NCBI RefSeq assembly: GCF_021654775.1
Contig: NZ_AP025343.1
Span: 62,001 to 126,000, forward strand
Length of the DNA stretch: 64,000 bases
Reading direction: 5' to 3'
DNA from: Paenibacillus azoreducens
GTDB lineage: Bacteria; Bacillota; Bacilli; Paenibacillales; Paenibacillaceae
In this document: positions 1 to 7,734 of the stretch, piece by piece
Numbering within the stretch: position 1 is the stretch's first letter
How the letters are laid out: each line of letters starts with the position of its first letter
Program-made: the position numbers and the translations under genes
The notes under the pieces: model-generated
The model's input: the letters and a program-made list of their open reading frames with translations, nothing else
Told to the model about the DNA's origin: nothing
Database searches by the model: none

Positions 1-391
1 AGGGGACTTCTGCACACTCGAAATATTAAATAAATTACAAGGGTTGAAATTGTTGCAATGGAAAATTGCAATCCGATTGAACTCACCTTTACCAGAAAGC
101 TCTGTTGGAGTCGGTGAGTGCTTTGCGTATAAGCCGAAGCGGGATCCCAGGCGGATTGGTTTTTTATCCAGTCGGCGCACCGTTTCAGCTTTTCGGGTTG
201 CAAGTACGTCGTTCTTCGATTTTAACTGTTTGATGCGCTCGGCGAGCAGGTCGTTGTCGGTCGTAGCGCTTTCGTAGCCAAAGGATATCGTAAATGAAAC
301 AGAAACAACGACCCGCGCACTTCGGGCATCTCAAGCATTGACAGGAATTAGCAGGTTATCGCTCTGCATGAAATATCTGTGCTTGCTCAAG
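1..391. other. No confident gene; open minus-strand frame, possible gene remnant
   Basis: I cannot assign a gene here. On the minus strand one frame stays open from about position 330 down to the window edge. It encodes a charged, helix-prone stretch (about 30 residues rich in Lys, Arg, Glu and Leu) but has no ATG start and no ribosome binding site. It could be the decayed or truncated end of a coiled-coil protein that continues outside the window. I do not recognise a family. Confidence 0.3.
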
Positions 392-1459
392 TTATTTATT
401 CATTTTGTTTGACTTCCAACTTTGCTCATGATTTAGCAGCCATTCTTTACGTGCAACTCCGCCACCATACCCACCGAGTTTGCCATCTGTATTGATTACG
501 CGGTGACAAGGGACGACAATCGCCAGCTGATTGGCGCCGTTTGCTTGCGCTACCGCGCGATAAGCGGTGGGTTTTCCAAGCGCCAGCGCGATGTCGGCGT
601 AGGAACGGGTTTCCCCAGGTGGAATCTGCTGTAATTGCTCCCATACGCTTCGTTGAAATGGTGTTCCAATAAAATGAAGAGGGGTCCTGAACTCGGTTAA
701 CGTACCCTCGAAGTATTGAGTCAGTTCTTGTTCAATCGATTGAATGGGTTTTGTTTGGCCGGGAATTATAGCTGCTTTCAATCTTTTTCTCAGTCGTTCA
801 ACCTCTCGTTCTAGTCCTCGACGGTCCACGAATTCCAGCAGAAACAGCCTGATCTCGTCGGATATGGCGATCATAGGGCCAAGCTGCGTGTCCAACCACG
901 CTGCCTTGAAAATACGGCTGTCATCCAGGAGTGTAGGAGGTGCGCCCATTATGCGAGAGAATGCATCTCTAAATCCGCTACTGGAATCGTAACCTGAAGC
1001 TAATTGCGTATCGATAATCTTCTCCCCCAATCGGATGCTCTTTAAAGCCAGTCCCATTCGACGTGCCCGAGCGTATTCAACGAATGTCATGCCAAAGCGC
1101 TTTTTGAACTGACGGCGGGCAGTGGACTCATCGATGGATAGAGTCTTAAAATCATGCCCCTTCCAACGTTTCTCCGGGTTTTGCTCAACTGCTTCGACGA
1201 GTAGCCGGACGATATCCGAGACTTGATTCGGATGCGACATGGGTCGGCAGCGCTGACAGGGACGGAAGGAAGCCAGAAGCGCTTGCTGAGCAGTCTCATA
1301 GAACTCGCAGTTTTCGTATTTCGGTTTCCTAGCAGGACAAGTCGGTCGGCAAAACACACCTGTGGACGTGACACCAACGTAGAAGACGCCTTCATAGTCA
1401 GATCTTTTCTCGACAAGCGCATTATAATATTCGATTTTGCGTTCCTCATTATGGATCAT
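392..1459 (-). CDS. ada: Bifunctional Ada regulator / O6-methylguanine-DNA methyltransferase
   Basis: This 355-residue protein repairs alkylated DNA and activates the adaptive response. The N-terminal Ada domain carries four zinc cysteines (about Cys37, Cys41, Cys68, Cys71), one of which accepts methyl groups from phosphotriesters in the family. An AraC-type helix-turn-helix follows at about residues 85-185. The C-terminal methyltransferase domain has the PCHRV active-site motif at about residues 317-321, with Cys318 as the suicide acceptor. Length and order match the fused E. coli Ada, unlike Bacillus subtilis, where AdaA and AdaB are separate. The ATG has a GAAGGTG ribosome binding site. 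Family knowledge predicts autoregulation by methylated Ada. I see no partner gene such as alkA next to it. Confidence 0.93.
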   Translation of the reverse strand: MIHNEERKIEYYNALVEKRSDYEGVFYVGVTSTGVFCRPTCPARKPKYENCEFYETAQQALLASFRPCQRCRPMSHPNQVSDIVRLLVEAVEQNPEKRWKGHDFKTLSIDESTARRQFKKRFGMTFVEYARARRMGLALKSIRLGEKIIDTQLASGYDSSSGFRDAFSRIMGAPPTLLDDSRIFKAAWLDTQLGPMIAISDEIRLFLLEFVDRRGLEREVERLRKRLKAAIIPGQTKPIQSIEQELTQYFEGTLTEFRTPLHFIGTPFQRSVWEQLQQIPPGETRSYADIALALGKPTAYRAVAQANGANQLAIVVPCHRVINTDGKLGGYGGGVARKEWLLNHEQSWKSNKMNK

Positions 1460-1620
1460 AATTGTTGCACCTTCGCATTAAGAATGAGTTTATTATACCC
1501 TGCGCTTATGACAGCCGTAGCCGAAAATCAGGCATTAATTTTAAAGAATTGTATCGATATCCAAAGTGCGCTAGAACGTATCTTTCTAAAGAAAGAATCA
1601 CCCGCTTGCATAAGAAGGCA

Positions 1621-1656
1621 AATAAAAAGAGACACTGATTATAGTGTCTTTTGTGT
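1621..1656 (-). terminator. Intrinsic terminator after DUF4062 copy 1
   Basis: A 7-bp stem AGACACT/AGTGTCT with a 6-base loop is followed on the minus strand by CTTTTTATTT. It lies 37 bases past the stop codon of the DUF4062 gene. The plus-strand side is also T-rich, so it may work in both directions. Confidence 0.75.
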
Positions 1657-1692
1657 TCTTTCCTTTGTTTTTTTATTCCTGGATTCCCCATA

Positions 1693-2295
1693 TCATTCAC
1701 TTGTTTTTTTATTTTCCTCTAACTCAGCATTTAATTTAGCATTCTCTCTTAACAAACTTGCATTCTCTTCCCATAACTTTTGTACGTCTGGGACATCCTT
1801 GCCGGAAAACCAGCCGCATAAATCGTCTCTTCCTGCATACTCTTGCAATTGATCATGAATAACCAACTGGATATGCTGTACATCTTCAACATAAAATGTG
1901 GGTATTTCCTCCAACACTGATCGCTTAAACTCTTGAAGCTTCTGATAGTATCCTCCTAACTCAAAGTCATATGGCTTTTGTTCTAATGCTTCATCTGTGA
2001 CAACAAAAGCAAACCTGGGTTTACCAACTTCTCCGGCATAATCATATTCCCAATGAGTATAACTCTTTGATTCATCATCACGAAGTGTTAAACCATAGAA
2101 TCCTCCGAGAATTAGGATATATACATCAGATTCGTCGATCGATCTCTTAATAATTCCCATTTGAGTTTCCTTGAAGAATAGCCCAACTCCAGCAGGAATA
2201 TGACCAGCTTCAAGTACAGCTTCTACAGCGGCATGTCTTTCCTCAACTAAATCAGCATAAGTAGACGATATGTAGACTTGTAGTTTTTTTCTCAT
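1693..2295 (-). CDS. Stand-alone DUF4062 protein (copy 1)
   Basis: This 200-residue protein opens with the DUF4062 signature (KLQVYISSTYADLVEERHAA) and continues through the conserved DESDVYILILGG and HWEYDYA segments. Residues 165-200 form a short coiled coil (WEENASLLRENAKLNAELEE). In known proteins DUF4062 usually sits N-terminal to NACHT or STAND ATPase modules as a nucleotide-binding, TIR-like sensor or effector domain. Here it stands alone with only the coiled coil, so partner and function are unknown. A close paralogue lies at 12633-13232, and the similarity continues into both flanks. The ATG has an AAAGGTGG ribosome binding site. Family assignment is firm; a role in defence or stress signalling is inference. 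Confidence 0.85.
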   Translation of the reverse strand: MRKKLQVYISSTYADLVEERHAAVEAVLEAGHIPAGVGLFFKETQMGIIKRSIDESDVYILILGGFYGLTLRDDESKSYTHWEYDYAGEVGKPRFAFVVTDEALEQKPYDFELGGYYQKLQEFKRSVLEEIPTFYVEDVQHIQLVIHDQLQEYAGRDDLCGWFSGKDVPDVQKLWEENASLLRENAKLNAELEENKKTSE

Positions 2296-2694
2296 AAGCC
2301 ACCTTTATGAAATGAAATTAATATAAATCATACCGTTGGCTCACTCCATCTGTCAATATTTACCGAAATCCGCTTCTCTAGTATATGTCGCGGTTTTATA
2401 AAAATATTGTCCAGAACATTCGGGGCGTTGTAGCTTCCCCTTTCAGGGCAACCGAAAGGATTATGGACGCAAGAGTTTAAAGGAGTGCGGAGAGAAAAGA
2501 AGTAGTGTTACTTTATTAACGGGATTTCAGGAGCCTGTCGTCACGACAGCTCCTTTCGTGTTTTTAGCAGACAGACCCGTTAAGTTGAACCCTATCACAA
2601 GCAGGGTGAAAATTTTGTAGCAGCAGCTGCCCTTTTGGCGTGAAGGCAATGTGACAGAATATTGCTATTGTAGCCTCGATTGCCGCGTAGGCCA
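2296..2694. other. Gene-free region upstream of DUF4062 copy 1, with a hairpin
   Basis: No gene is visible. The first 60 bases match the upstream flank of the second DUF4062 copy (shared block near 2310-2345 and 13250-13290). A GGAG-CTGTCG/CGACAG-CTCC hairpin at 2529-2555 followed by TTTCGTGTTTTT looks like a plus-strand intrinsic terminator with no recognisable gene before it. A short block resembling TTAAG(C/T)TGAACC occurs near 2580 and again near 13447. Confidence 0.5.
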
Positions 2695-3636
2695 TCACCT
2701 CTCCACAGGGGATAACTCTAGTTTATCGTCATGCGATTTCCTTGTTCTCTTCCCCTGTAATGTGGCTAGAACTACCCCGCAAATGATTAGAACGGATCCT
2801 ACCACTTGCGTTAAGGAAATCGGGGTCCCAAGCGTGATATAACCTAAAACCATGGCAACAAACGGCTGTAAATTCAGAAACAGCGATGCTTTAGCCGCCC
2901 CTACTTTTCGAATCTGTCCATTCCAGATGACCGCGCATAAGCCCTGAATAAGCAGCGCCGATCCGATCAAGAGAACCCACCACCAGAAGCGGGGCTGGGC
3001 CTGTACGTGAGGCTCGCTCCAGATCGCTATCGGGTATACCGAAATGCAGCCCAGCACCGTCGTATACACGGTTGCGACCAATGCGTCCATACGTTCCGTC
3101 AGCTTTCTCATTAGGATCATAGATCCTGATAACGCCAGCATACAGACAAACATGATCGAGATGCCTGGAGTGATGGCAATTCTCAAGCCTCCGCCATGTC
3201 CAACGACGAGGAAGACGCCGGCGAAGGCGACAATCGAGCCCGCGGCCATGCGGATCGTAAATGGTTCTTTCAAAAATAAGCGGGCAAACAGCGCTGTGAA
3301 AATCGGAGCTAACGACAAGATGAGCGAAGCCGTCGTTGCATCCGTTGTCCGAAGCCCCGTAAAGAAAGAAACTTGATGCAGCAGCATCCCGATCAGGACG
3401 AATGGCACCAAATAAACGGAGTCACGTAACGTAATCTTCGTTAAGCGACGGGTTGCAGCCAAATAAATAAGCAGGAACACCGATGAAACCATAAGCCGGT
3501 ATGCCGACAGGTGCAAGGCGGGAAATGCTTGCAGCAGCAGCGAGCCTAAGACGAAATTGCTCCCGTAAAGGGTTGCACAAAATAAGAGAAGCAAATAAGA
3601 TCGCAAGCAGATGCGCCTTCTTTCAAAGAAATCCAA
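2695..3636 (-). CDS. EamA/DMT-family transporter
   Basis: This 313-residue protein has about ten hydrophobic membrane segments arranged as two EamA repeats, typical of drug/metabolite exporters such as RhaT or YdcZ relatives. Both halves show the family pattern of a Gly- and Ala-rich helix ending each repeat (for example around the segments with SIVAFAGVFLVVG and VGSVLIICGVVLATL). The substrate cannot be read from sequence. It is the last gene of a minus-strand run with RidA, so an exporter for a metabolite or toxic amino acid handled by that run is plausible. The listed start is TTG with a weak ribosome binding site; a second TTG at 3606 preceded by AGAAGG is an alternative start. Confidence 0.85.
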   Translation of the reverse strand: MDFFERRRICLRSYLLLLFCATLYGSNFVLGSLLLQAFPALHLSAYRLMVSSVFLLIYLAATRRLTKITLRDSVYLVPFVLIGMLLHQVSFFTGLRTTDATTASLILSLAPIFTALFARLFLKEPFTIRMAAGSIVAFAGVFLVVGHGGGLRIAITPGISIMFVCMLALSGSMILMRKLTERMDALVATVYTTVLGCISVYPIAIWSEPHVQAQPRFWWWVLLIGSALLIQGLCAVIWNGQIRKVGAAKASLFLNLQPFVAMVLGYITLGTPISLTQVVGSVLIICGVVLATLQGKRTRKSHDDKLELSPVER

Positions 3637-3651
3637 GATGATGGAGCGGGT

Positions 3652-4032
3652 TTAAATGCGTTTGACTGCGATAAGCTCTATTTCAATCCTGGCGCCTCTT
3701 GGAAGTTTAGACACTTCTACGGTTGTTCTGGCAGGGTGATGATCGCTGAAATATTGGCTGTACACTTCATTCATCTGTTGAAATTGCTCTAAATCCGTCA
3801 TGAAAACGGATGTTTTGACAACATCTTCTAAGGAAAGTCCGGCTTCAGCCAAGACGGCCTGCAGGTTCTTTAGTGCTTGATGGGTTTGGTCAATGATGCC
3901 TTCCTTCAGATTTCCTTCGGCATCAATTGGCAGCATGCCCGAAGTGTAGACGGTATTTCCCAAAGCGATGGCTTGCGAATAAGGGCCGATAGCTGACGGT
4001 GCTTTTGTTGTTGTTATGGCGGTATGGCTCAT
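3652..4032 (-). CDS. ridA: RidA family enamine/imine deaminase
   Basis: This protein of about 126 residues belongs to the YjgF/YER057c/UK114 family. It deaminates reactive enamine/imine intermediates made by PLP enzymes. The sequence has the family landmarks: SAIGPYSQAI near the N-terminus, TSGMLPID, and the C-terminal PARTTVEVSKLPRGARIEIE with the substrate-binding arginine (PARTTVEV) and the terminal glutamate. I chose the ATG at 4032 because GAGAGGAA lies just before it; an upstream in-frame ATG at 4089 adds residues not typical of the family and overlaps a hairpin. It is followed closely by the DMT transporter, so the two are probably cotranscribed. Confidence 0.92.
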   Translation of the reverse strand: MSHTAITTTKAPSAIGPYSQAIALGNTVYTSGMLPIDAEGNLKEGIIDQTHQALKNLQAVLAEAGLSLEDVVKTSVFMTDLEQFQQMNEVYSQYFSDHHPARTTVEVSKLPRGARIEIELIAVKRI

Positions 4033-4067
4033 CGTATTAAATTCCTCTCTGTCTTCTATAAATTTTG

Positions 4068-4101
4068 TAATAAAAGACCCGGGCCACAATGCCGCGGGCC
4101 T
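4068..4101 (-). terminator. Possible intrinsic terminator between hydrolase and ridA
   Basis: On the minus strand a GC-rich imperfect stem (CCCG...CGGG with a weak interior) is followed by TCTTTTATT. It lies between the alpha/beta hydrolase and ridA, so part of the transcript from the upstream genes may stop here. The pairing is imperfect and the call is tentative. Confidence 0.45.
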
Positions 4102-4151
4102 CTCTAATTAGGCGAGCGATATCATTAAAATCCGCTCTTGCAGCGGCATCT

Positions 4152-5150
4152 TTATTTCGCAGGTGCGTACGCTTCATCCAAGAAACCGCGGATGGCTTGA
4201 AAAGCCTGAAGTCTGTTTTTCTCCAGCAAAACCATGTGCGTCCCTTCTCCGATTTCGACCCAGCGGCGATAGGCAGCTCCTGTCAGGGAAGTGAAGAAAT
4301 TCTGGGCTAATTCAAGGGGTACATCAATATCCCACTCGGCATGAACAAGAAGGACGGGAACGGTGATTTCCTTAGGATCATAGAAAGCTTTGCCAGCCGT
4401 CCAGTATTCGCGGATATCCAGGATAGGGCCATTGGTCGCCCGAATATGCTCAGGATGATCGGTTAGGCTCCCTGGATCGGAAGCAAGAGTGGCTTTGACC
4501 CATTGTTCAAACCAGCCCTCCGGAATCAAATCTCCGCGTTTATGTTCCGGCGCAGCGCTTAGCCAGCGTTCCTTCGTGCTGCCAACAGCAACAAGGCGAT
4601 ACGAACCAAGCGGACCTCCGGTATCGATCGGAACCGGTTTGGAGCTCAGCCATTGCGGAGCGACAAGCGTAAGCTTGGTTACCTTATCGTTGTTTTGACT
4701 GGTATAAGCCCCTGCAACCGTTCCTCCCCAAGACATGCCCAGAACATTAACCTTCGTTAAATTCCGGTGTTTCAGAACATAGTCCACAGCTGTGCCAAAA
4801 TCCCGAACACCTGTTTCCGTACGGACAAGCGGTGGATTAAGGTCGGCAGGCTGCTCCATCTCAGGGGGTCTTGTCGAGCCGCCGTAGCCGCGAACGTCCA
4901 CGGCGTACACGTCATAGCCATGGCTGGCAAGATAGTCCAGAAAAGTGAAGCCATCCAGCTCCACATCGTACAGACTGCCAATTGGATAGGTAGCGCCATG
5001 AACCATCACGATCGTTTTTTCGTTGGAGAAGGTATTCATGGAAGCTGGCCGTTTATTTCGTACATAAAGTTGGATTCCGGGTGTATCGCTTGGGATGCGA
5101 AGGTCTTCGGTAACGATATTTACATTATTAAGAAAACTATGGGTTGTCAT
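4152..5150 (-). CDS. Alpha/beta hydrolase
   Basis: This 332-residue cytoplasmic protein has an alpha/beta-hydrolase fold. The oxyanion-hole strand (IVMVHGATYP) is near residue 50, the nucleophile elbow GMSWGG near residue 140 supplies the catalytic serine, an aspartate sits in the HAEWDIDVP segment, and a histidine in EGTHMV near the C-terminus completes the triad. The substrate is unknown. The gene is 41 bases downstream of the MBL-fold hydrolase on the same strand and upstream of ridA, so a shared catabolic or detoxifying role is likely. The ATG is preceded by AAAGGCG. Confidence 0.88.
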   Translation of the reverse strand: MTTHSFLNNVNIVTEDLRIPSDTPGIQLYVRNKRPASMNTFSNEKTIVMVHGATYPIGSLYDVELDGFTFLDYLASHGYDVYAVDVRGYGGSTRPPEMEQPADLNPPLVRTETGVRDFGTAVDYVLKHRNLTKVNVLGMSWGGTVAGAYTSQNNDKVTKLTLVAPQWLSSKPVPIDTGGPLGSYRLVAVGSTKERWLSAAPEHKRGDLIPEGWFEQWVKATLASDPGSLTDHPEHIRATNGPILDIREYWTAGKAFYDPKEITVPVLLVHAEWDIDVPLELAQNFFTSLTGAAYRRWVEIGEGTHMVLLEKNRLQAFQAIRGFLDEAYAPAK

Positions 5151-5190
5151 AAGCTCAGCGCCTTTCGTATTGTGTTTGTGTCAGGTCATA

Positions 5191-6087
5191 TTAAATAAAG
5201 TCCCACTTGTATCCGTCCCCGCTTCGAGTCACGTACCCCGCCGCGCTTTCCGGGAAATGCGTGCTGAAATAAATGACTGGACGATCCGCGATGTTCTCCA
5301 GTACCCGGAGCCGTGAAACTCGGGCCTGATCGGTAAATTCGCAGTACATGGAATTCCATTCGGGGTTAAAAACCTGGAACGGATGGTGCATCACATCGGC
5401 GCCAAATAAAGCTTCTTCTCCGCCGGTTTTAAGACGGATGGACATTTGGCCGATACTGTGGCCAGGCGTCGGAATGAATGTGAAAATATCAAGAAATTCC
5501 CCGCCCTCAGGGCTAATGGTTTGCGTTAAGCCGGCTTCAACAACAGGCAATACGCTTTCTTCGTAAACGTTAAAGTTGGCTTCGTTTGCTTTGTTGTGGC
5601 TGGCCTCACTTGAGTAATATTGTTGTTCCGCGAGGGGAAATACGTATTTGGCATTTGGGAACGTTGGTACCCATTTTCCGTCAACGAGCTTCGTATTCCA
5701 ACCGACATGGTCCACGTGCAGATGTGTCAGCAGAACGTAATCGACTTCCTCCGGTGTAACTCCCGCCTCTTTCAACCGTTCGAGATAAGGGAGCTTGAGA
5801 TTGGCGAGATCCGGATTTAAAGGCAGGTTTTTATCATTTCCTGTAGCCGTATCGATAAGGATCGTATGCTTCGGGGTTTTCACTACCCATGTTCCAATGC
5901 TAACAATAAGCTGAGAATTGTCATCGATCAGGCCGGCCGGAAGAGAGTCCCGATTTTCCTCCAGAAACTTGGGGTCCCACGATCCCGCAAAATACACTTC
6001 CGGTGGAACACCGTCAAGCATCATCTCCGTGACACGTGTAACGGTAACATCACCTACTTGATAGACCTTGGGAATTATATTAGTCAT
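5191..6087 (-). CDS. MBL-fold metallo-hydrolase (lactonase-like)
   Basis: This 298-residue protein is a metallo-beta-lactamase-fold hydrolase. It has the dinuclear metal signature HLHVDH near residue 120, a downstream metal histidine in TPGHSIG, the bridging aspartate in GADVMHHP, and a last histidine in FSTHF. This arrangement is shared with AiiA-type acyl-homoserine lactonases and methyl-parathion-hydrolase-like enzymes, but sequence alone does not fix the substrate. It is the first gene of the minus-strand run. It is divergent from the XRE-cupin regulator, with AATTTCGCT half-sites in front of both genes, so it is probably that regulator's target. The ATG has an AAAGGGG ribosome binding site. 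Confidence 0.88.
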   Translation of the reverse strand: MTNIIPKVYQVGDVTVTRVTEMMLDGVPPEVYFAGSWDPKFLEENRDSLPAGLIDDNSQLIVSIGTWVVKTPKHTILIDTATGNDKNLPLNPDLANLKLPYLERLKEAGVTPEEVDYVLLTHLHVDHVGWNTKLVDGKWVPTFPNAKYVFPLAEQQYYSSEASHNKANEANFNVYEESVLPVVEAGLTQTISPEGGEFLDIFTFIPTPGHSIGQMSIRLKTGGEEALFGADVMHHPFQVFNPEWNSMYCEFTDQARVSRLRVLENIADRPVIYFSTHFPESAAGYVTRSGDGYKWDFI

Positions 6088-6189
6088 TCTTTTTGCCCCT
6101 TTCGTCCTTTTGACACGTATATATGAATCCGAATAACAAGGAACGGCTTTCCGTTGCCATCATGTGATTCGTGCCTCGTAACCATCGAA

Positions 6190-6211
6190 AATTTCGCTGT
6201 AAATGAAAATT
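6190..6211. promoter_or_regulatory. Candidate operator, imperfect copy, in front of the MBL gene
   Basis: The half-site AATTTCGCT is followed after three bases by an imperfect complement ending in GAAAATT. The same half-site forms a perfect palindrome at 6377-6397. The two copies lie near the two divergent start codons, which suggests one regulator binding both promoters. Confidence 0.5.
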
Positions 6212-6376
6212 ATTCTGTTGAGAATGAACGATCTGTAGTACCCGGGTAAAATTCGTTCGTCAGCCCTAATAAAATAGTAGTCCAATAAAACTGATAAATC
6301 AACGTTTTTACACCGTAATTCCGTCCTAGTAAAAGGGCTTGATATTGCTCATGTTTACCCCTATTATAAAATTATG

Positions 6377-6397
6377 AATTTCGCTATCAGCGAAATT
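6377..6397. promoter_or_regulatory. Perfect palindromic operator in front of the XRE-cupin gene
   Basis: AATTTCGCT and AGCGAAATT are exact inverted repeats separated by three bases, ending 26 bases before the ATG of the regulator. The position between promoter and start codon suits autorepression by the XRE-cupin protein. This is inferred from symmetry and position. Confidence 0.65.
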
Positions 6398-6423
6398 ACT
6401 TCCGTAATTTAGGAGACTTACAA

Positions 6424-6969
6424 ATGAACTCGATCGGTGAAACCATTCGAAGCACGCGAAAAAAACAGAAATTAACGCTCAAGAGGGTAGCCGAAGCGGC
6501 ATCTGTATCCTTGTCTTTTCTCAGTGAAATTGAACGGGATAAGGCGAATCCCTCCATCAGTGTACTTAAGCGCATAGCGAACGCATTAAACGTGAATTTT
6601 ACGGATTTGTTCGGGGAAGAAAAGCGAAGCATTGTCGTTAGAAAAAACGAGCGCAAACCTTTGGTGCATTCCGAGGGTTCTCGCATTACCTGGTACGCGC
6701 TCAGCCAAGGAAGCAGCAACAAAATGGGACCGATATGGGGAGTGCTGGAAGAAGGAGCATCTTACGGCGACGTCAGCGTCGGCCATAGCGATGGCGAGGA
6801 GTTTCTGTTTGTCCACTCCGGACGTTTGGAGTTTGTACTTGGCAATGAACGTTATACGCTAGAAGAAGGGGACAGCATCTATTATGATGCCAGAACCCCC
6901 CATAGTTATAAGAATATCTGGGATGGTGAAACGCTGCTGATAGCGGTTTCTACTCCGCCTACTTTTTAA
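6424..6969 (+). CDS. XRE-family regulator with C-terminal cupin domain
   Basis: This 181-residue protein has an N-terminal Xre helix-turn-helix (residues about 5-62, including VAEAASVSLSFLSEIERDKA) and a C-terminal cupin sensor domain (about 105-175) with the HSDGEEFLFVHSGRLEF and DARTPHSYKN beta-barrel motifs. Relatives such as PuuR or SinR-cupin proteins sense small metabolites in the cupin pocket. TTAGGAG precedes the ATG. It is divergent from the MBL-hydrolase gene and has a perfect palindrome just before its own start, so it is probably an autoregulated repressor of that group. A decayed transposase fragment begins immediately after its stop codon. Confidence 0.9.
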   Translation: MNSIGETIRSTRKKQKLTLKRVAEAASVSLSFLSEIERDKANPSISVLKRIANALNVNFTDLFGEEKRSIVVRKNERKPLVHSEGSRITWYALSQGSSNKMGPIWGVLEEGASYGDVSVGHSDGEEFLFVHSGRLEFVLGNERYTLEEGDSIYYDARTPHSYKNIWDGETLLIAVSTPPTF

Positions 6970-6970
6970 C

Positions 6971-7123
6971 AAAGTCAGCTCCAACGGTGATGAAATCGGA
7001 AAGAAAACATTGGCTGTGCGGACACATCGTTGTCCTACTTGTGGTTTTGAATGTGACCGTGATGTAAATGCCGCCAAAAACATTCTCAAGCGGGCAGTAC
7101 AACAAATAACAAACGTTTCTTAA
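6971..7123 (+). pseudogene. tnpB: Remnant of TnpB (IS200/IS605 OrfB), C-terminal zinc ribbon
   Basis: About 50 codons remain, ending in a stop at 7121. They encode the C-terminal zinc ribbon and last catalytic block of TnpB: THRCPTCG, then FECDRDVNAAKNIL. The CPxCG pair and the RDxNAA motif (last RuvC aspartate) are diagnostic. Everything upstream of the zinc ribbon is missing, and the fragment begins directly after the stop codon of the XRE-cupin gene. The nuclease must be inactive. The following 110 bases keep the typical right-end sequence, so this is the residue of an IS200/IS605 or IS607 insertion. Confidence 0.82.
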
Positions 7124-7230
7124 GACACGAAGGGCTAGGAATCAGCCTTTATGAGAGAGTGCGGCAATAGTCGGCTGTTAATGAAGCGAGAAGCTCTCCT
7201 AAATTATTGGGAGGGAGGTTCAGATTACAC
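7124..7230 (+). ncRNA. Residual omegaRNA-like right end of the TnpB element
   Basis: The region after the tnpB remnant keeps the features of the 3' end of TnpB elements. A GAAGCTCTCC stretch can pair with GGGAGGGAGGTTC across a short loop (about 7188-7221). In active elements this region encodes the scaffold of the guide RNA, and the bases after the terminal TTCA are the guide. The leuA promoter -35 box starts about ten bases past that boundary. With TnpB broken, any RNA made here is probably an orphan. Confidence 0.5.
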
Positions 7231-7259
7231 TTGACACCGTCGTATTGGTTATATAACAT
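7231..7259 (+). promoter_or_regulatory. Sigma-A promoter of the leuA leader
   Basis: TTGACA (7231-7236) and TAACAT (7254-7259) are separated by 17 bases. The promoter lies just before the T-box leader and directly after the TnpB element right end. Confidence 0.6.
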
Positions 7260-7282
7260 TAATCCTAATAATTAGAATACGT

Positions 7283-7679
7283 TGAAAAGGAATAGTACGG
7301 TTTTCTAAGCGAACAGAGAGCTGTTGGATGGTGTGAAACAGCCGTAGAGAAGATCGGAACTCGCCTTGGAGTTGCTCGCTGAACCATTAAAGTGCGAGTT
7401 CAAAAAGTCGGTTTTCAGCACCGAAAGACTGAATCGCGGTCGTTCATCCTTGATTGGCCTCGATTGGTTTTCTTATCAAAAGACGACTTTTTGAACAACC
7501 TTTTAAAGTAGGTGGAGCCGGAGCCTGACCGTTATCGTTCAGGAGGATGCAGGGTTTGTCCGTTTATGGCCGACCCGTATCCGCAGAGTGCATGCCGATG
7601 GGTGGCATGAATTCGGAGTGGTACCGCGTAAGATGTCAAAGTCTTTCGTCTCTGTCAGAGGAGATGAAGGGCTTTTTTT
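7283..7679 (+). promoter_or_regulatory. Leucine T-box leader of leuA, interrupted by a small element
   Basis: This is a T-box riboswitch that senses uncharged tRNA. Stem I elements are visible (GAACAGAGAGCTG, GGTGTGAAACAGCC). The specifier codon is CTC (Leu) at 7375-7377 in the usual context before GCTGAACC. The T-box sequence TGGTACCGCG is at 7619-7628; its variable T fits the A73 discriminator of tRNA-Leu. A terminator stem at about 7640-7679 ends in TTTTTTT. Between Stem I and the antiterminator half, about 109 foreign bases are inserted (see the separate element). Leader length without the insert is normal. Confidence 0.88.
7387..7509. mobile_element. MITE-like insertion inside the leuA T-box
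   Basis: A 13-bp perfect inverted repeat, GTTCAAAAAGTCG at 7398-7410 and CGACTTTTTGAAC at 7484-7496, bounds a non-coding segment. It is flanked by the 7-bp direct repeat TTAAAGT (7387-7393 and 7503-7509), which looks like a target-site duplication. Removing the segment plus one repeat restores a standard T-box junction, GAACCATTAAAGTAGG. The element encodes no transposase, so it would have been mobilised in trans. The exact termini are uncertain by a few bases because the repeats do not reach the target duplication symmetrically. Confidence 0.68.
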
Positions 7680-7734
7680 GCGCTTCCGATCTTTAGCAGA
7701 TCAGCACAGCAAATCGATGAAGGGAAGGACATCC

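Noticed and set aside
7588..7734. Long N-terminal extension of LeuA from 7588
   Set aside because: This stretch is the T-box antiterminator/terminator. The family starts near MKNVNKYARG, which the ATG at 7735 gives with a good ribosome binding site.
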